A stretch of 64,000 nt of DNA. It comes from Paraglaciecola chathamensis S18K6. GTDB taxonomy: Bacteria > Pseudomonadota > Gammaproteobacteria > Enterobacterales > Alteromonadaceae. Where the stretch lies: NCBI GenBank assembly GCA_000314955.1, contig BAEM01000063.1:62001-126000 (forward strand), given 5' to 3'. Positions 45,480-54,380 of this stretch are shown piece after piece. Both the position numbers and the translations under genes were made by a program. The notes under the pieces are model-generated. The model did not search any database. It saw nothing but the letters and a program-made list of their open reading frames with translations, and was not told where the DNA came from. The stretch's first letter is position 1. Each line of letters opens with the position of its first letter.

Positions 45480-46037
45480 GTGTATCAAAACGTGCCATCA
45501 CCACAGGGTAATCGAGGTTCTTTGGATACAACCTCAGACATGTTTTCGGCAATGTTTGAATCAGAAAAGCAACGTTTGTATGCATACATCTATGCCTTTG
45601 TTTTAGACAAAGCGGCCGCGGATGATATTTTTCAGGAGACAAGCGTTATTCTTTGGAAAGAATTCGAGACTTTTGAGCAAGGAACGAGTTTTAGAAAATG
45701 GTCAAATACGATTGTGTTTAACTGTGTCAGAACGTACCGAAGACAACAAACAAAACTCGTCTCAGGTTTGAGTGATGAGTTGCTAGAGCAGCTATCAGCA
45801 GTAGCTTCCCATCAAGATAATACAGACCAAAAATGGGGCATGCTGCAGCATTGCGTTTCTCACCTCTCTGCTTCCGCACACCAATTATATTATGGTTTTT
45901 TCATAGAAAATTTAAGCGCACAGGCACTTGCAGACAAAACTGGGCGCTCGATTTTTGGTATTCGTAAATCTATCCACTTGCTTCGCCGTAAGCTCTTCGA
46001 CTGCGTTGATAAACAAAAAGTGGAGCACGACACTTGA
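45480..46037 (+). CDS. ECF-type sigma factor, planctomycete/verrucomicrobial kind
   Basis: A 185-residue sigma-70 family factor starting with GTG. Region 2 (SEKQRLYAYIYAFVLDKAAA, DDIFQETSVILWKEFETFEQ) and region 4 (LSAQALADKTGRSIFGIRKS, IHLLRRKLFDCV) are clear. The sequence style (FRKWSNTIVFNCVRTYRRQQ; LSASAHQLYYGFF) matches the Rhodopirellula/Verrucomicrobium sigma family (TIGR02989-like) better than the FecI group usual in gammaproteobacteria. It overlaps the downstream anti-sigma-like gene by four bases (TTGA). The pair probably controls this locus in response to a glycan signal. Confidence 0.85.
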   Translation: MYQNVPSPQGNRGSLDTTSDMFSAMFESEKQRLYAYIYAFVLDKAAADDIFQETSVILWKEFETFEQGTSFRKWSNTIVFNCVRTYRRQQTKLVSGLSDELLEQLSAVASHQDNTDQKWGMLQHCVSHLSASAHQLYYGFFIENLSAQALADKTGRSIFGIRKSIHLLRRKLFDCVDKQKVEHDT

Positions 46038-47674
46038 ATCGCTCAGAAAGGTTTGAGGAAGTTCGGGCCATAGCAGATGATATTTGCGCAGGTACCGTTA
46101 CACAGATGCAGCTTCAAAAACTTGAATCACTGTTGAGTAACGATGAGCAGGCTCAACGGTTTTACCTTGATTACATCGAATTTCACTTTCATCTTAAATC
46201 GAATGCTCTTCCAAAACTTGAAATAGTCAGGCGAAAAACCTTCGTCGACGAACTTATTATGCGGCCCACGCACGCTTCAAATTTACCTCATCAAAACCAA
46301 CCTTATGAAGCCTCCTCTGAAAAGAGAGCCGCGAGCACAAAACGTAAGTTCTATTTAGCGGGGGGACTCACAGTGCTGTGCATGCTGGTGGTATACCTAA
46401 TTATTCAATTCAAACCACTTCCCGACGAACCCTTTATAGGAAAAATAGTTAGTGGGGAGCTGTTAATTGACGAAAATGGTAACGTACAAAACACTCTCGT
46501 TTATCCTGGTATGTACAAAACCGAACGACCGGTCGAGCTTGAATTACGCTCTGGTGATAGCTTAATACTCTCTGCTCATTCGCACTTTAAATTATTTAAC
46601 TCTACCGAAATTGAGTTAAAAAGCGGTGAGGTTAACGTTATCTCTCATTCAAATAAGACTATTGCTATTTCTGCCAACGCCTCTGATATTCAGATGCATT
46701 CGGGCAAGTTAACCGTAAACATTGACAGTGATGCAACCTCGGTCTCTGGTAACACCAAAGCAAAAATCTTTCCTAAAACATGGCGACCTAAACACTTTTG
46801 GAACCTCGATGATGTTGGCGACAGAGTGATGGACTTTGCAGGTCGCGCAGTCGGTGTTCCAAGTAGTGGAGCTCAACGCATCGATGGACTCGTCGGAAAA
46901 GGCGCTTTCTATTTTGATAATGGAAAGCATGCAAGAATTAACGTGGGTAGCGGAGGTGGAAGTGCGCCCGCAACAGGTTCGTTCTCCGTTATTGATGGTG
47001 TCACTATAGAAGCATTGATTAAGCCTTTATATAGTGGAGAAGGCCCAACTACGACACGATACGGTGAAATTGATGAGATTTTCAGGAAAGATCAAAGTGA
47101 TAAAGATCATAGAATACTGCTTAGCTTTCAAAATGACCGCAACAAATCAATAGTAGTGCCAGCTGGAGACTATCCAGAGTCTCTAAGCTTCGGGTTGTAC
47201 ATTTTAGGTCAAGGGTACCATGAGCTCAAACTACCATTAGACGGCAGAGACGGACGTCCAACGCTTCAGCAGTTAAAAGATGGAAACTTTCACCATGTGG
47301 CGGCAACTTATGACGTTGAAAGTGGGATAAAAGCAATTTATATCGACGGAAAAGTAGGCGCACTTTACCGATACCCACCCGGCTCAAAAGTATTGAGCGG
47401 TGGAGCGGGGTTAGCCAATATTGGCAATTCTCCTAACGCTCAAGGGCACGCCGCAGAGGCCTATGCGGGGACTATAGATGAAGTGGCATTTTATGATTTT
47501 GCGCTAACACCTTTTATGGTAGCGCTTCACTATAACAATGTTTTGATGGGCCTGAATTACTACGGCAGCCAGCCATCTGCAAAAGCGTTACCGTACAAAA
47601 GCCATATAGAACTTACTCCTAATAAGACGCTACTACTAGATAACATCACCGGCTTACCCAAAGACAATTTTTAA
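46034..47674 (+). CDS. FecR-like anti-sigma factor with LamG-type sensor domain
   Basis: A 546-residue membrane protein starting with TTG inside the sigma gene's stop. Residues 1-60 are an anti-sigma-like cytoplasmic part (LLSNDEQAQRFYLDYIEFHF). One membrane span is at about 106-126 (FYLAGGLTVLCMLVVYLIIQ). A FecR-like periplasmic region (about 150-240) contains LRSGDSLILSAHSHFKLFNS. A C-terminal LamG/concanavalin-like domain is at about 250-510 (FHHVAATYDVESGIKAIYID, AGTIDEVAFYDFALTPFM). LamG domains bind carbohydrates, so direct sensing of an oligosaccharide is a reasonable inference. Most proteobacterial FecR proteins instead signal through a TonB receptor. Confidence 0.82.
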   Translation: MNRSERFEEVRAIADDICAGTVTQMQLQKLESLLSNDEQAQRFYLDYIEFHFHLKSNALPKLEIVRRKTFVDELIMRPTHASNLPHQNQPYEASSEKRAASTKRKFYLAGGLTVLCMLVVYLIIQFKPLPDEPFIGKIVSGELLIDENGNVQNTLVYPGMYKTERPVELELRSGDSLILSAHSHFKLFNSTEIELKSGEVNVISHSNKTIAISANASDIQMHSGKLTVNIDSDATSVSGNTKAKIFPKTWRPKHFWNLDDVGDRVMDFAGRAVGVPSSGAQRIDGLVGKGAFYFDNGKHARINVGSGGGSAPATGSFSVIDGVTIEALIKPLYSGEGPTTTRYGEIDEIFRKDQSDKDHRILLSFQNDRNKSIVVPAGDYPESLSFGLYILGQGYHELKLPLDGRDGRPTLQQLKDGNFHHVAATYDVESGIKAIYIDGKVGALYRYPPGSKVLSGGAGLANIGNSPNAQGHAAEAYAGTIDEVAFYDFALTPFMVALHYNNVLMGLNYYGSQPSAKALPYKSHIELTPNKTLLLDNITGLPKDNF

Positions 47675-47835
47675 ACAGAAACTATTAACCCACCTACAAC
47701 TAATATCCTGCTACCTAATACATTAATGTCAAAATAATGTAAATTATTTTGATTGATAATGATTGCTTTTGGCTTGTTTTTATAGGTAGTATCAACGTCA
47801 TCAAATTTCCCGAGTCAAAAGAAGAAGAGGGTAAT

Positions 47836-48396
47836 GTGGAAATAAACAGACGGATATTCTTAGGCGCTATGCTGTATGTGGTTTCAGCTTCTGTTTTACC
47901 ATCAGAGCTAAAAAAGGTGCTTAAACTCAACGTCTTTAAGTCAGATGCGGCTTTCTTTAACGCTGATCAAATGACGCTGGTTTATGATCTTGCGAATATA
48001 ATGATACCTACTACAAACACCCCTGGAGCTTCAGATTCTCACACTGCGCAAGTGTTAGATGAGTTAATGGTCTCTTGGGCATCGTCATCCACTCAGCGAC
48101 AATTCACCAACTTCTTAGCTCAATTTCAATCAAAAGCGAAAGGTGCTAACAACTCAAACTACTTTTCACTCACAAAAAAAGAGCGTGAAGCCTTCGTAGA
48201 ATATGTCGATGGAAACGCTTTCGAAAAAGACAGAAACGAATTTTCAACGGCATATAAGCGAATAAAAGCGCTGATTTTCCATATTCACTACTCTTCTGAA
48301 GAAGCTAATCCCAACTTCTTCTTAGTCCCTGGCGGATACAAGGGAAACCTTACAGAGTCTGAGCTGAGTGCAATCCACAAGAGAAAATACTTATGA
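47836..48396 (+). CDS. Gluconate 2-dehydrogenase subunit 3-like protein
   Basis: About 187 residues from the GTG at 47836, which has an AGAGG site at proper spacing; the frame is open from 47749. The N-terminus (VEINRRIFLGAMLYVVSASV) looks like a twin-arginine-related or short signal. The rest (FNADQMTLVYDLANIMIPTT, TKKEREAFVEYVDGNAF, YYSSEEANPN-like region, and LVPGGYKGN) matches the Gluconate_2-dh3 family, the small partner of GMC-type dehydrogenases. It overlaps the GMC gene by four bases (ATGA). It probably helps export or assemble the flavoprotein. Confidence 0.82.
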   Translation: MEINRRIFLGAMLYVVSASVLPSELKKVLKLNVFKSDAAFFNADQMTLVYDLANIMIPTTNTPGASDSHTAQVLDELMVSWASSSTQRQFTNFLAQFQSKAKGANNSNYFSLTKKEREAFVEYVDGNAFEKDRNEFSTAYKRIKALIFHIHYSSEEANPNFFLVPGGYKGNLTESELSAIHKRKYL

Positions 48397-50111
48397 ACAA
48401 AGAATATGATGTCATTATTGTTGGTTCAGGGATCACCGGTGGCTGGGCAGCGAAGGAGTTTTGCGAAAGAGGCTTCAATACCCTAGTTTTGGAGCGAGGC
48501 AGAAACGTAGAACACAGAGGGCCTGAGTACAAGGATTTTCAAGCGCCATGGGAACTACAAAACCGTGGAATGCCTGATGAAGAACTCGCCGATAATGGTC
48601 ACTACGCTACTCTAAGAAAAAAAGGTCATTTATACAAAACAGATGCACTGCATTTTTTTGTGGACGATAAGAAACACCCCTACAGCTTTCCTAAAGATAA
48701 ACCCTTTATGTGGACTCGCGGATACCAACTGGGCGGACGATCTTTAACATGGGGGCGTCAAGCTTTGCGATGGAGCCCTATGGATTTTCAGGCAAACGCG
48801 AAGGACGGGCATGGTATCCCTTGGCCTATTAGCTACGACGACTTGGCACCTTGGTATAGTTATGTCGAAAAGTTTATCGGCGTTTCTGCCAATAAAGATG
48901 GCTTAGAGACATTACCTGATGGGGAATTTCAAACGCCATGGGAAATGAGCTATGCCGAGCAATATATTTCCAACAATATTGCGAAACGCTACACCGATAG
49001 GCACCTCATCATTGGCAGAGCGGCAAACCTCACATCACCAAGTCAGGAACAAACCGCTTTGGGTCGAAGCAAATGCCAGGCTCGTTCATACTGTCGCCGC
49101 GGGTGCACATTTGGCGCTTATTTTAGTTCTCAGTCAGCCACTCTTCCTGCTGCGCAGAAAACCGGTAATTTGACGGTAGTCACCGATGCGATTGTGGAAC
49201 GAGTTGATTACGATGAGAGCAGTAAAAAGGCCTTGGGTGTTACCGTCATCGATACAAATACGAAAGAAAGAAGGCAATACAAAAGCCGTGTTGTTTTTAT
49301 GTGCGCATCATCTCTTGGTACCGTGCAAGTACTGCTAAATTCTAAATCGGAAACGTTTCCAACCGGTATCGCAAATGCCAGCGGCATGCTGGGACGTTAC
49401 ATACTGGGACATGTCACCGGTGTAGTGGCGAGTGCAGATGTACCGGGTGGTGAAGATAAATTTGCATTTGGACGACGCCCTATTGCTACTTATATCCCAA
49501 ATTATCGGCATGAAAAGCGCGCTGATGCTGATTTTGTAAGAGGTTTTGGCTTTCAAACCACCGCACAACACCGCTCCTCTACCCGGCCCACGGCCAAAGA
49601 AAAAGGTATCGGAATTATTGCCAAACAAAACGTTGGGCAGCCGGGTCCGTGGCGCTTCAGAGCTTTTATGTACGGAGAAGTACTGCCCTATTATGACAAT
49701 GTCGCCACCCTGCATCCTAGCAAAAAAGACGAATGGGGCATGCCCCTACTTCATATCGATGCCGAAATAAAAGAAAACGAACGGAAGATGATTAAGCAGG
49801 CGGCTAAAGACATTGAAGAAATGCTTGAAGCAGGCGGTTGTACAAATATTGAAGTTGCTGCCACACCACAAAGCAAGCACATTCCCATGGGCAAACAAGT
49901 ACATGAAATGGGCGGCGCATGTATGGGAAGCGATCCGAACACATCGGTACTAAATGGCTGGGGGCAAGCACACGATGTACCCAACTTGTTTGTAACCGAC
50001 GGCGCTTGTATGGCTTCGTGTGCAACACAGAACCCGTCCTTAACATACATGGCTATTACCGCTCGCGCAGCAGACTACGCGTCAAAATTACTTCAAAGAA
50101 ACATCATCTAA
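48393..50111 (+). CDS. GMC-family oxidoreductase, gluconate-dehydrogenase-like flavoprotein
   Basis: A 572-residue flavoprotein. The N-terminal FAD-binding motif is VIIVGSGITGGWAAKEF with LVLERG; downstream are GGRSLTWGRQALRW and VFMCASSLGTVQVLLNS, and a GMC C-terminal segment with GGACMGSDP and TQNPSLTYMAITARAADY. It belongs with membrane-associated sugar or sugar-acid dehydrogenases working with a subunit-3 partner, encoded just upstream. In this locus it may oxidise a monosaccharide set free by the hydrolases, such as rhamnose, xylose or a uronic acid. The substrate is inferred from context only. No cytochrome c subunit gene follows. Confidence 0.88.
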   Translation: MNKEYDVIIVGSGITGGWAAKEFCERGFNTLVLERGRNVEHRGPEYKDFQAPWELQNRGMPDEELADNGHYATLRKKGHLYKTDALHFFVDDKKHPYSFPKDKPFMWTRGYQLGGRSLTWGRQALRWSPMDFQANAKDGHGIPWPISYDDLAPWYSYVEKFIGVSANKDGLETLPDGEFQTPWEMSYAEQYISNNIAKRYTDRHLIIGRAANLTSPSQEQTALGRSKCQARSYCRRGCTFGAYFSSQSATLPAAQKTGNLTVVTDAIVERVDYDESSKKALGVTVIDTNTKERRQYKSRVVFMCASSLGTVQVLLNSKSETFPTGIANASGMLGRYILGHVTGVVASADVPGGEDKFAFGRRPIATYIPNYRHEKRADADFVRGFGFQTTAQHRSSTRPTAKEKGIGIIAKQNVGQPGPWRFRAFMYGEVLPYYDNVATLHPSKKDEWGMPLLHIDAEIKENERKMIKQAAKDIEEMLEAGGCTNIEVAATPQSKHIPMGKQVHEMGGACMGSDPNTSVLNGWGQAHDVPNLFVTDGACMASCATQNPSLTYMAITARAADYASKLLQRNII

Positions 50112-50114
50112 GGT

Positions 50115-51314
50115 GTGAATATGCCAAACAGAATAATCAAAATCTTAACTCAAGTATTTAGACCACTATTAACGACTTTCATACTCGCATGCTTTCCGTT
50201 TGTATCGCTGGCAAACGGTGATCAGCAAGAGGCACTTCCTCTCAAAGAAGGCGTTATGGCCCAAATGGAAAAGGTAGCGAATTGGCAAATAGCCCGTACC
50301 CAGCATATGACGCATGTTGGCCGAGCGAGAGCGGGGTCTGAAGCTTACGGAAGGTGGATTCAAGGCGCCTTTTACAAAGGTTTGACAAAGCTAGCTGAGC
50401 GCTCTGAAAATCCTTTTTATGAAACATGGATTGGTTATGTTGGTAAAGATCACAATTGGAAGCTAGGGAAAGTAAAATACTTCGCTGATGACCATGTTAT
50501 CGCCCAAACTAACCTTTGGTACTACCGCAGGCACAAAAACGAAGAAGCGCTTGCGCCAGTAAAAGAAACGTTTGACTGGCTCATTGAGCAAGCCCCCGAC
50601 AATAGCCTCGAATTTGTGGCGGACAGAAATAAAGACAAGGTACACAACTGTCAGTGGCGTTGGTGCTGGGCTGATGCGCTGTTCATGGCTCCTCCTGCGC
50701 TCTTCGAGTTGTCTTCTATTACCGGCGACCCGAAATACGCGAACTATGCCCACAAAGAATTTAAAGCCACTATCGATTACTTACAAGACCCGAAAACCAA
50801 ACTTGTCTTCAGAGATTCTCGCTTTTTCAATAAAAAGGGAAAATTCGAAGAACAGGTGTTTTGGTCACGGGGTATGGGCTGGGTCTACGCTGGCGTCGTT
50901 CACTCGCTAGAAAGTCTTCCTGTTGGCCACAAATATCGTTCTTATTATGAAGCACTGTATCTTCAATTATCAAAAACCATAGTAGCGCTGCAAAAAGCCG
51001 ACGGTGCCTGGCCTATGTCATTACTTGCAGGGGAAAACTATAAAGAACCCGAAACAAGCGGAACCGCATTTTTCACTTACGGGATAATTTGGGGAATGAA
51101 CAACGGATTACTAGAAAGCGAAGCTTACTTACCTGCCGCAATGAAGGGCTGGAAAGTACTGTCGTCAGCCGTGCACCCCGACGGTAAATTCGGCTGGGTA
51201 CAAGGCGTCAATGAAAAGCCCGACGTGGTGACAAAAGACGATTCTCAGCTTTTCGGAGTTGGCGCTTTTTTACTTGCTGGCAGCGCACTATATGACTTTT
51301 TAGGGCAAAAATGA
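50115..51314 (+). CDS. GH105 unsaturated glucuronyl/galacturonyl hydrolase
   Basis: A 399-residue exported enzyme with a signal peptide (LLTTFILACFPFVSLANG). The (alpha/alpha)6-barrel signature of GH105 is present: NLWYYRRHKNEEALAPVKET, NCQWRWCWADALFMAPPALF (catalytic Asp region), FWSRGMGWVYAGVVHSLESL, GAWPMSLLAG and ETSGTAFFTYGIIWGMNNG. Family members remove 4,5-unsaturated uronic acids from the ends of lyase products. It starts 3 bp after the GMC gene and closes the rightward operon. With the lyase it defines a lyase-GH105 route, and the released unsaturated uronate could feed the KdgF-like and RpiB-like proteins at 55 kb. Confidence 0.92.
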   Translation: MNMPNRIIKILTQVFRPLLTTFILACFPFVSLANGDQQEALPLKEGVMAQMEKVANWQIARTQHMTHVGRARAGSEAYGRWIQGAFYKGLTKLAERSENPFYETWIGYVGKDHNWKLGKVKYFADDHVIAQTNLWYYRRHKNEEALAPVKETFDWLIEQAPDNSLEFVADRNKDKVHNCQWRWCWADALFMAPPALFELSSITGDPKYANYAHKEFKATIDYLQDPKTKLVFRDSRFFNKKGKFEEQVFWSRGMGWVYAGVVHSLESLPVGHKYRSYYEALYLQLSKTIVALQKADGAWPMSLLAGENYKEPETSGTAFFTYGIIWGMNNGLLESEAYLPAAMKGWKVLSSAVHPDGKFGWVQGVNEKPDVVTKDDSQLFGVGAFLLAGSALYDFLGQK

Positions 51315-51330
51315 GCTTTCTTTCTCAACC

Positions 51331-51366
51331 ATCACGGACACTGCCTTGCTAGTGTAAAAACGTGAT
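51331..51366 (+). terminator. Possible hairpin after GH105 gene
   Basis: Split arms ATCACG-ACACT and AGTGT-CGTGAT can pair around an internal bulge, 17 bp after the stop codon. There is no strong T-tract, so the assignment is weak. Confidence 0.35.
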
Positions 51367-52019
51367 CATAAATATTATATAAAAATTAAAACAGTTTGTG
51401 TCATTGGTATAGCGTCGTTTACTGGGCATGTGTTGGCGGCGCACTGTACTAATAATCCTACCGATCCAAGAGGAAATGCATCTGCCTTAAAAACGCTTGG
51501 TAGCAAGGTACCAACACAGGTTAACGTTGCGATTGTCAGGCACCTACTACATAAGCACCACCAAAGAAGCAAGTGATGGCAATACCAATTTAAAAGGCAT
51601 TAATGCCACACTGAGAAAAGACCTTTGATCTTCACCCCGTTTCGTAGACACTTAACTTGTCTGTTCACCCTCTAAGAATTAATAAGTAGAACCACTCAAC
51701 CTAATCGTTTTAGATTGTTTCCAATCCACACATATTTATGCGTCTCTGCCAAGTGAAAAGATCATGAATTATTTTTACTTTAACTGACATCATTCTGATC
51801 TTACTTTGCGCTATGAAATTATTAACACGAGAGACTTCATAATGTAATAAAAGAGCTCGATAAAAAATCATCAACATCGCAGATGTCTAAGTCTGACGAT
51901 AAAGCGAAAATTCGTCGCTCATTTTGTTTTTAAAGTAAAAATCAAATCGCAAATACGACAGTTAATCAATGGTCAAATATATTACCCTAAAAAAGGATGA
52001 TTTGGTTGAAATATCAGGT

Positions 52020-52119
52020 GTTACCCCTGAAACGGAAAAAGTGTTACCCCTGAAATAAAATTTCAGGAGTAACGGGGGGGATAGGATCCAGAATTGAATT
52101 ATTCGGTTTCAGGGGTAAC
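52020..52119. repeat. Cluster of four 13-bp repeats in direct and inverted order
   Basis: GTTACCCCTGAAA at 52020-52032 and 52043-52055 is followed by its complement TTTCAGGAGTAAC (one mismatch) at 52061-52073 and TTTCAGGGGTAAC at 52107-52119. The outer flanks also pair (AAAAAGTG against CGCTTTTTC). The 100-bp block can fold into nested hairpins. Confidence 0.75.
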
Positions 52120-52543
52120 GCTTTTTCACTGCGCTCCAAGACCGTTTTTCGTCTTACACAAACTCTGCAATTCAGAACTGACAAAAATCAATGTTTTTAG
52201 CTTTTTGAGTGTCAAAATAAACTGCGAATCACGATTTTTGAAATTGACCCAAAATCGTCATTTTGAGCAGATGAGATGAGACTAAACGGCGTTGAAAGGT
52301 ATGTTATTCAGTCAAAAAATATTACGACTTAATCAATAAAAAATGTCAAATTTCCTTCCCGAAAATTTACAAAACAGCAGAAAGAAACAGGTAAAAAAGC
52401 GAGATAAATTTCGACATTTAATCACAAAAAAGTTGCTCGAAATGATTCAAAAAAGATCTACTAAATAGTATCTTTTGGCCGTCAATTTAAAACACTTTTT
52501 CGTTATTAACTTGCTTTAAGAGAATGCATTTCAATCGACTTTT

Positions 52544-52623
52544 TTCATCAATAAAGCAGTCAATTCGTCTAATTTTCAATTCACTGAGTTGGCCACTTCA
52601 CGTGCATAGCTAAGCCGAAATAG
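52544..52623. repeat. 80-bp direct repeat, copy A
   Basis: Identical over 80 bp to 53592-53671. It runs from TTCATCAATAAAGCAGTC to GCTAAGCCGAAATAG and is followed in both copies by a poly-A run and, further on, by a diverged ACTAAATACTTAAA-like sequence. Confidence 0.85.
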
Positions 52624-53591
52624 CAAAAAAAAAGCGAACACACGGGACCTTGCGCACGTAAAATTTGCCCAAAAAAACGATGATTCAGTAGTTTACATCA
52701 TGGTAAATGCTTCAGTCGCGCACTCTTTTTTCAGAGTATATCACGCAACTAAATACTTAAACTTAGCATCTTCAACGAAGTAATCGTCAGAATATATCGA
52801 GTGTTGAGGCAGTGGGACTGCGTCTAATTACGTATCCAAGCCCAGCGATATAGCGTGAAGTAGTTTGTTTGCTGCGTTAGCAAAATTCTTAAATTCACTG
52901 GCACTAGTTTCTAAATTAGAGCGTCTTTCAAGCAATAAATTTAACACTTCTCATCGTACTTAAAGCAGTTTAATTTGATTTCAATATGAATTTTTTAATA
53001 CCTTGCATAATACCAAAAACGCTTACATTTAGAGTGCTTAAAAAACCACTACAACTGCCACTATTGTTTTGGAACAATCTTTAAGGCAACACGGTACCGG
53101 CCGAGGTTTAAAGCAGAAATACATCTAAAATGGGTGTCTAAAGCGATTAACTAGCTGCATGTTTTATTGTCCTGAATATAATGTTGGAACGCTATCGAGT
53201 TGACCGGCTTCCTCAGCACGTTAATCTCGCCGACTGATACAAATACTCAACTTACAGGGCTATCTGGCTTGCAGCACAAGGGTATGGCTCGGCAAATTTG
53301 AGCGTTTAGTAGCTACACTATTAATTGATGATGTCGATCAATTTTACTGAGGAAGCGGACTTATAAAACATATTGTTGAATTCAAACGTGAAACCATAGC
53401 CTCAACCATTGTGATAACAATTCCATTAAATAATTACCCTCTGAGAATTCATTCAGCGAGTTTTAACAACGCGTCGGTGTGCAGTACTGGTTGTTCCCTT
53501 TCAAGTACCAAGAACGCAGTGCAAAACCCGTAGGGGAATTCCCTTTGGGCGAACTTAAGACTGCTCCGACTTTATGGGGGTATTACATTTC

Positions 53592-53671
53592 TTCATCAAT
53601 AAAGCAGTCAATTCGTCTAATTTTCAATTCACTGAGTTGGCCACTTCACGTGCATAGCTAAGCCGAAATAG
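53592..53671. repeat. 80-bp direct repeat, copy B
   Basis: Second copy, starting 1048 bp after the first and in the same orientation. It has no coding capacity. The similarity of the following poly-A and TTAAATACTTAAA sequence shows the original duplicated unit was longer than the conserved 80 bp. Confidence 0.85.
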
Positions 53672-53837
53672 TAAAAAAAAATGTAGTTTTCGAGCCTAGA
53701 AGTTGATCAAAAATATGGCAATTAAATACTTAAAAAACCTAACTTGCCATCTTCAGCGAAGTCGAAAAGCCATTGAAGAGTATTGGGTTAAAAAGCTTTC
53801 TACGTCCATAAACAAATCGTTTGCTGATTGTCCCCAT

Positions 53838-54380
53838 TTATTTAACCGTTCTAACACCTTGCAATAATTTATCAGAACAACTGCTACCATGAATGACAGA
53901 AATGTCGCCAGTGGTTTCAAGTACGACAGCACGAACCTGTGCGAGGTCTAAAACATTTGCTTCTCGAAGCTTCGCAATGAGGTCACTTTCAGCCACACGA
54001 GTAGCTTTTAAGGCATCATGTAAGATCACCCCATTCTGCATCAGTAAAGCAGGTTTATTTTGCATTATAGACTCGAACGTTGTTGATTTTTTACGAAGAG
54101 TGGCGGTGGAATATTGGACGATGAAGAGCATCGCCATAGATAGCATTGTCTGTATAAAACTAGTCCACTCGGTTGATTGGCTTGCTCCTGCGAGTAAAGA
54201 ACCAATGGCAACCGTCATAACAAAATCAAAGTTGGTCATCTTAGAGAACGATCTCAGACCATTTACGCGTACAAGCAATACAACCCAGAACATTGCAATT
54301 CCGGTTAACAAAATAGCTCGTAAAAAAAGGTCCACTAATGGATCGTTAACAAACATGACTACCTCCTTAATTTCGTGCAA
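53838..54380 (-). CDS. YetF/DUF421-type membrane protein
   Basis: A 180-residue protein. Membrane spans are at about residues 16-40 (LFLRAILLTGIAMFWVVLLV), 55-70 (FVMTVAIGSLLAGAS) and 75-92. The cytoplasmic DUF421 domain follows (FESIMQNKPALLMQNGVILH, ESDLIAKLREANVLDLAQVR, VVLETTGDISVIH). The family resembles YetF/YcaP of unknown function. A start at the ATG around 54356 (MFVNDPLVDL) is also possible and gives the usual N-terminus. It is a single gene with an AGGAGGT-like site on the minus strand. Confidence 0.85.
   Translation of the reverse strand: MHEIKEVVMFVNDPLVDLFLRAILLTGIAMFWVVLLVRVNGLRSFSKMTNFDFVMTVAIGSLLAGASQSTEWTSFIQTMLSMAMLFIVQYSTATLRKKSTTFESIMQNKPALLMQNGVILHDALKATRVAESDLIAKLREANVLDLAQVRAVVLETTGDISVIHGSSCSDKLLQGVRTVK

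Larger units (their letters stand above)
51315..53837. other. 2.5-kb gene-poor, repeat-bearing region
   Basis: No gene is supported. Contents: a short plus-strand frame without a start (about 51350-51574, containing GHVLAAHCTNNPTDPRGNAS), the 40-bp motif shared with 1082-1121, a cluster of four 13-bp repeats (52020-52119), and two copies of an 80-bp repeat (52544-52623, 53592-53671). Poly-A/T runs are frequent. It marks the right border of the polysaccharide locus and looks like a graveyard of mobile DNA. Confidence 0.5.

Noticed and set aside
51350-51574. Frame after the GH105 gene containing GHVLAAHCTNNPTDPRGNAS
   Set aside because: It has no start codon or ribosome-binding site and no recognised family. 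It is described only as part of the gene-poor region.
52020-52119. CRISPR-like array in the repeat cluster
   Set aside because: Repeats are 13 bp, in mixed orientation and with irregular spacing, and no cas genes are present in the window.
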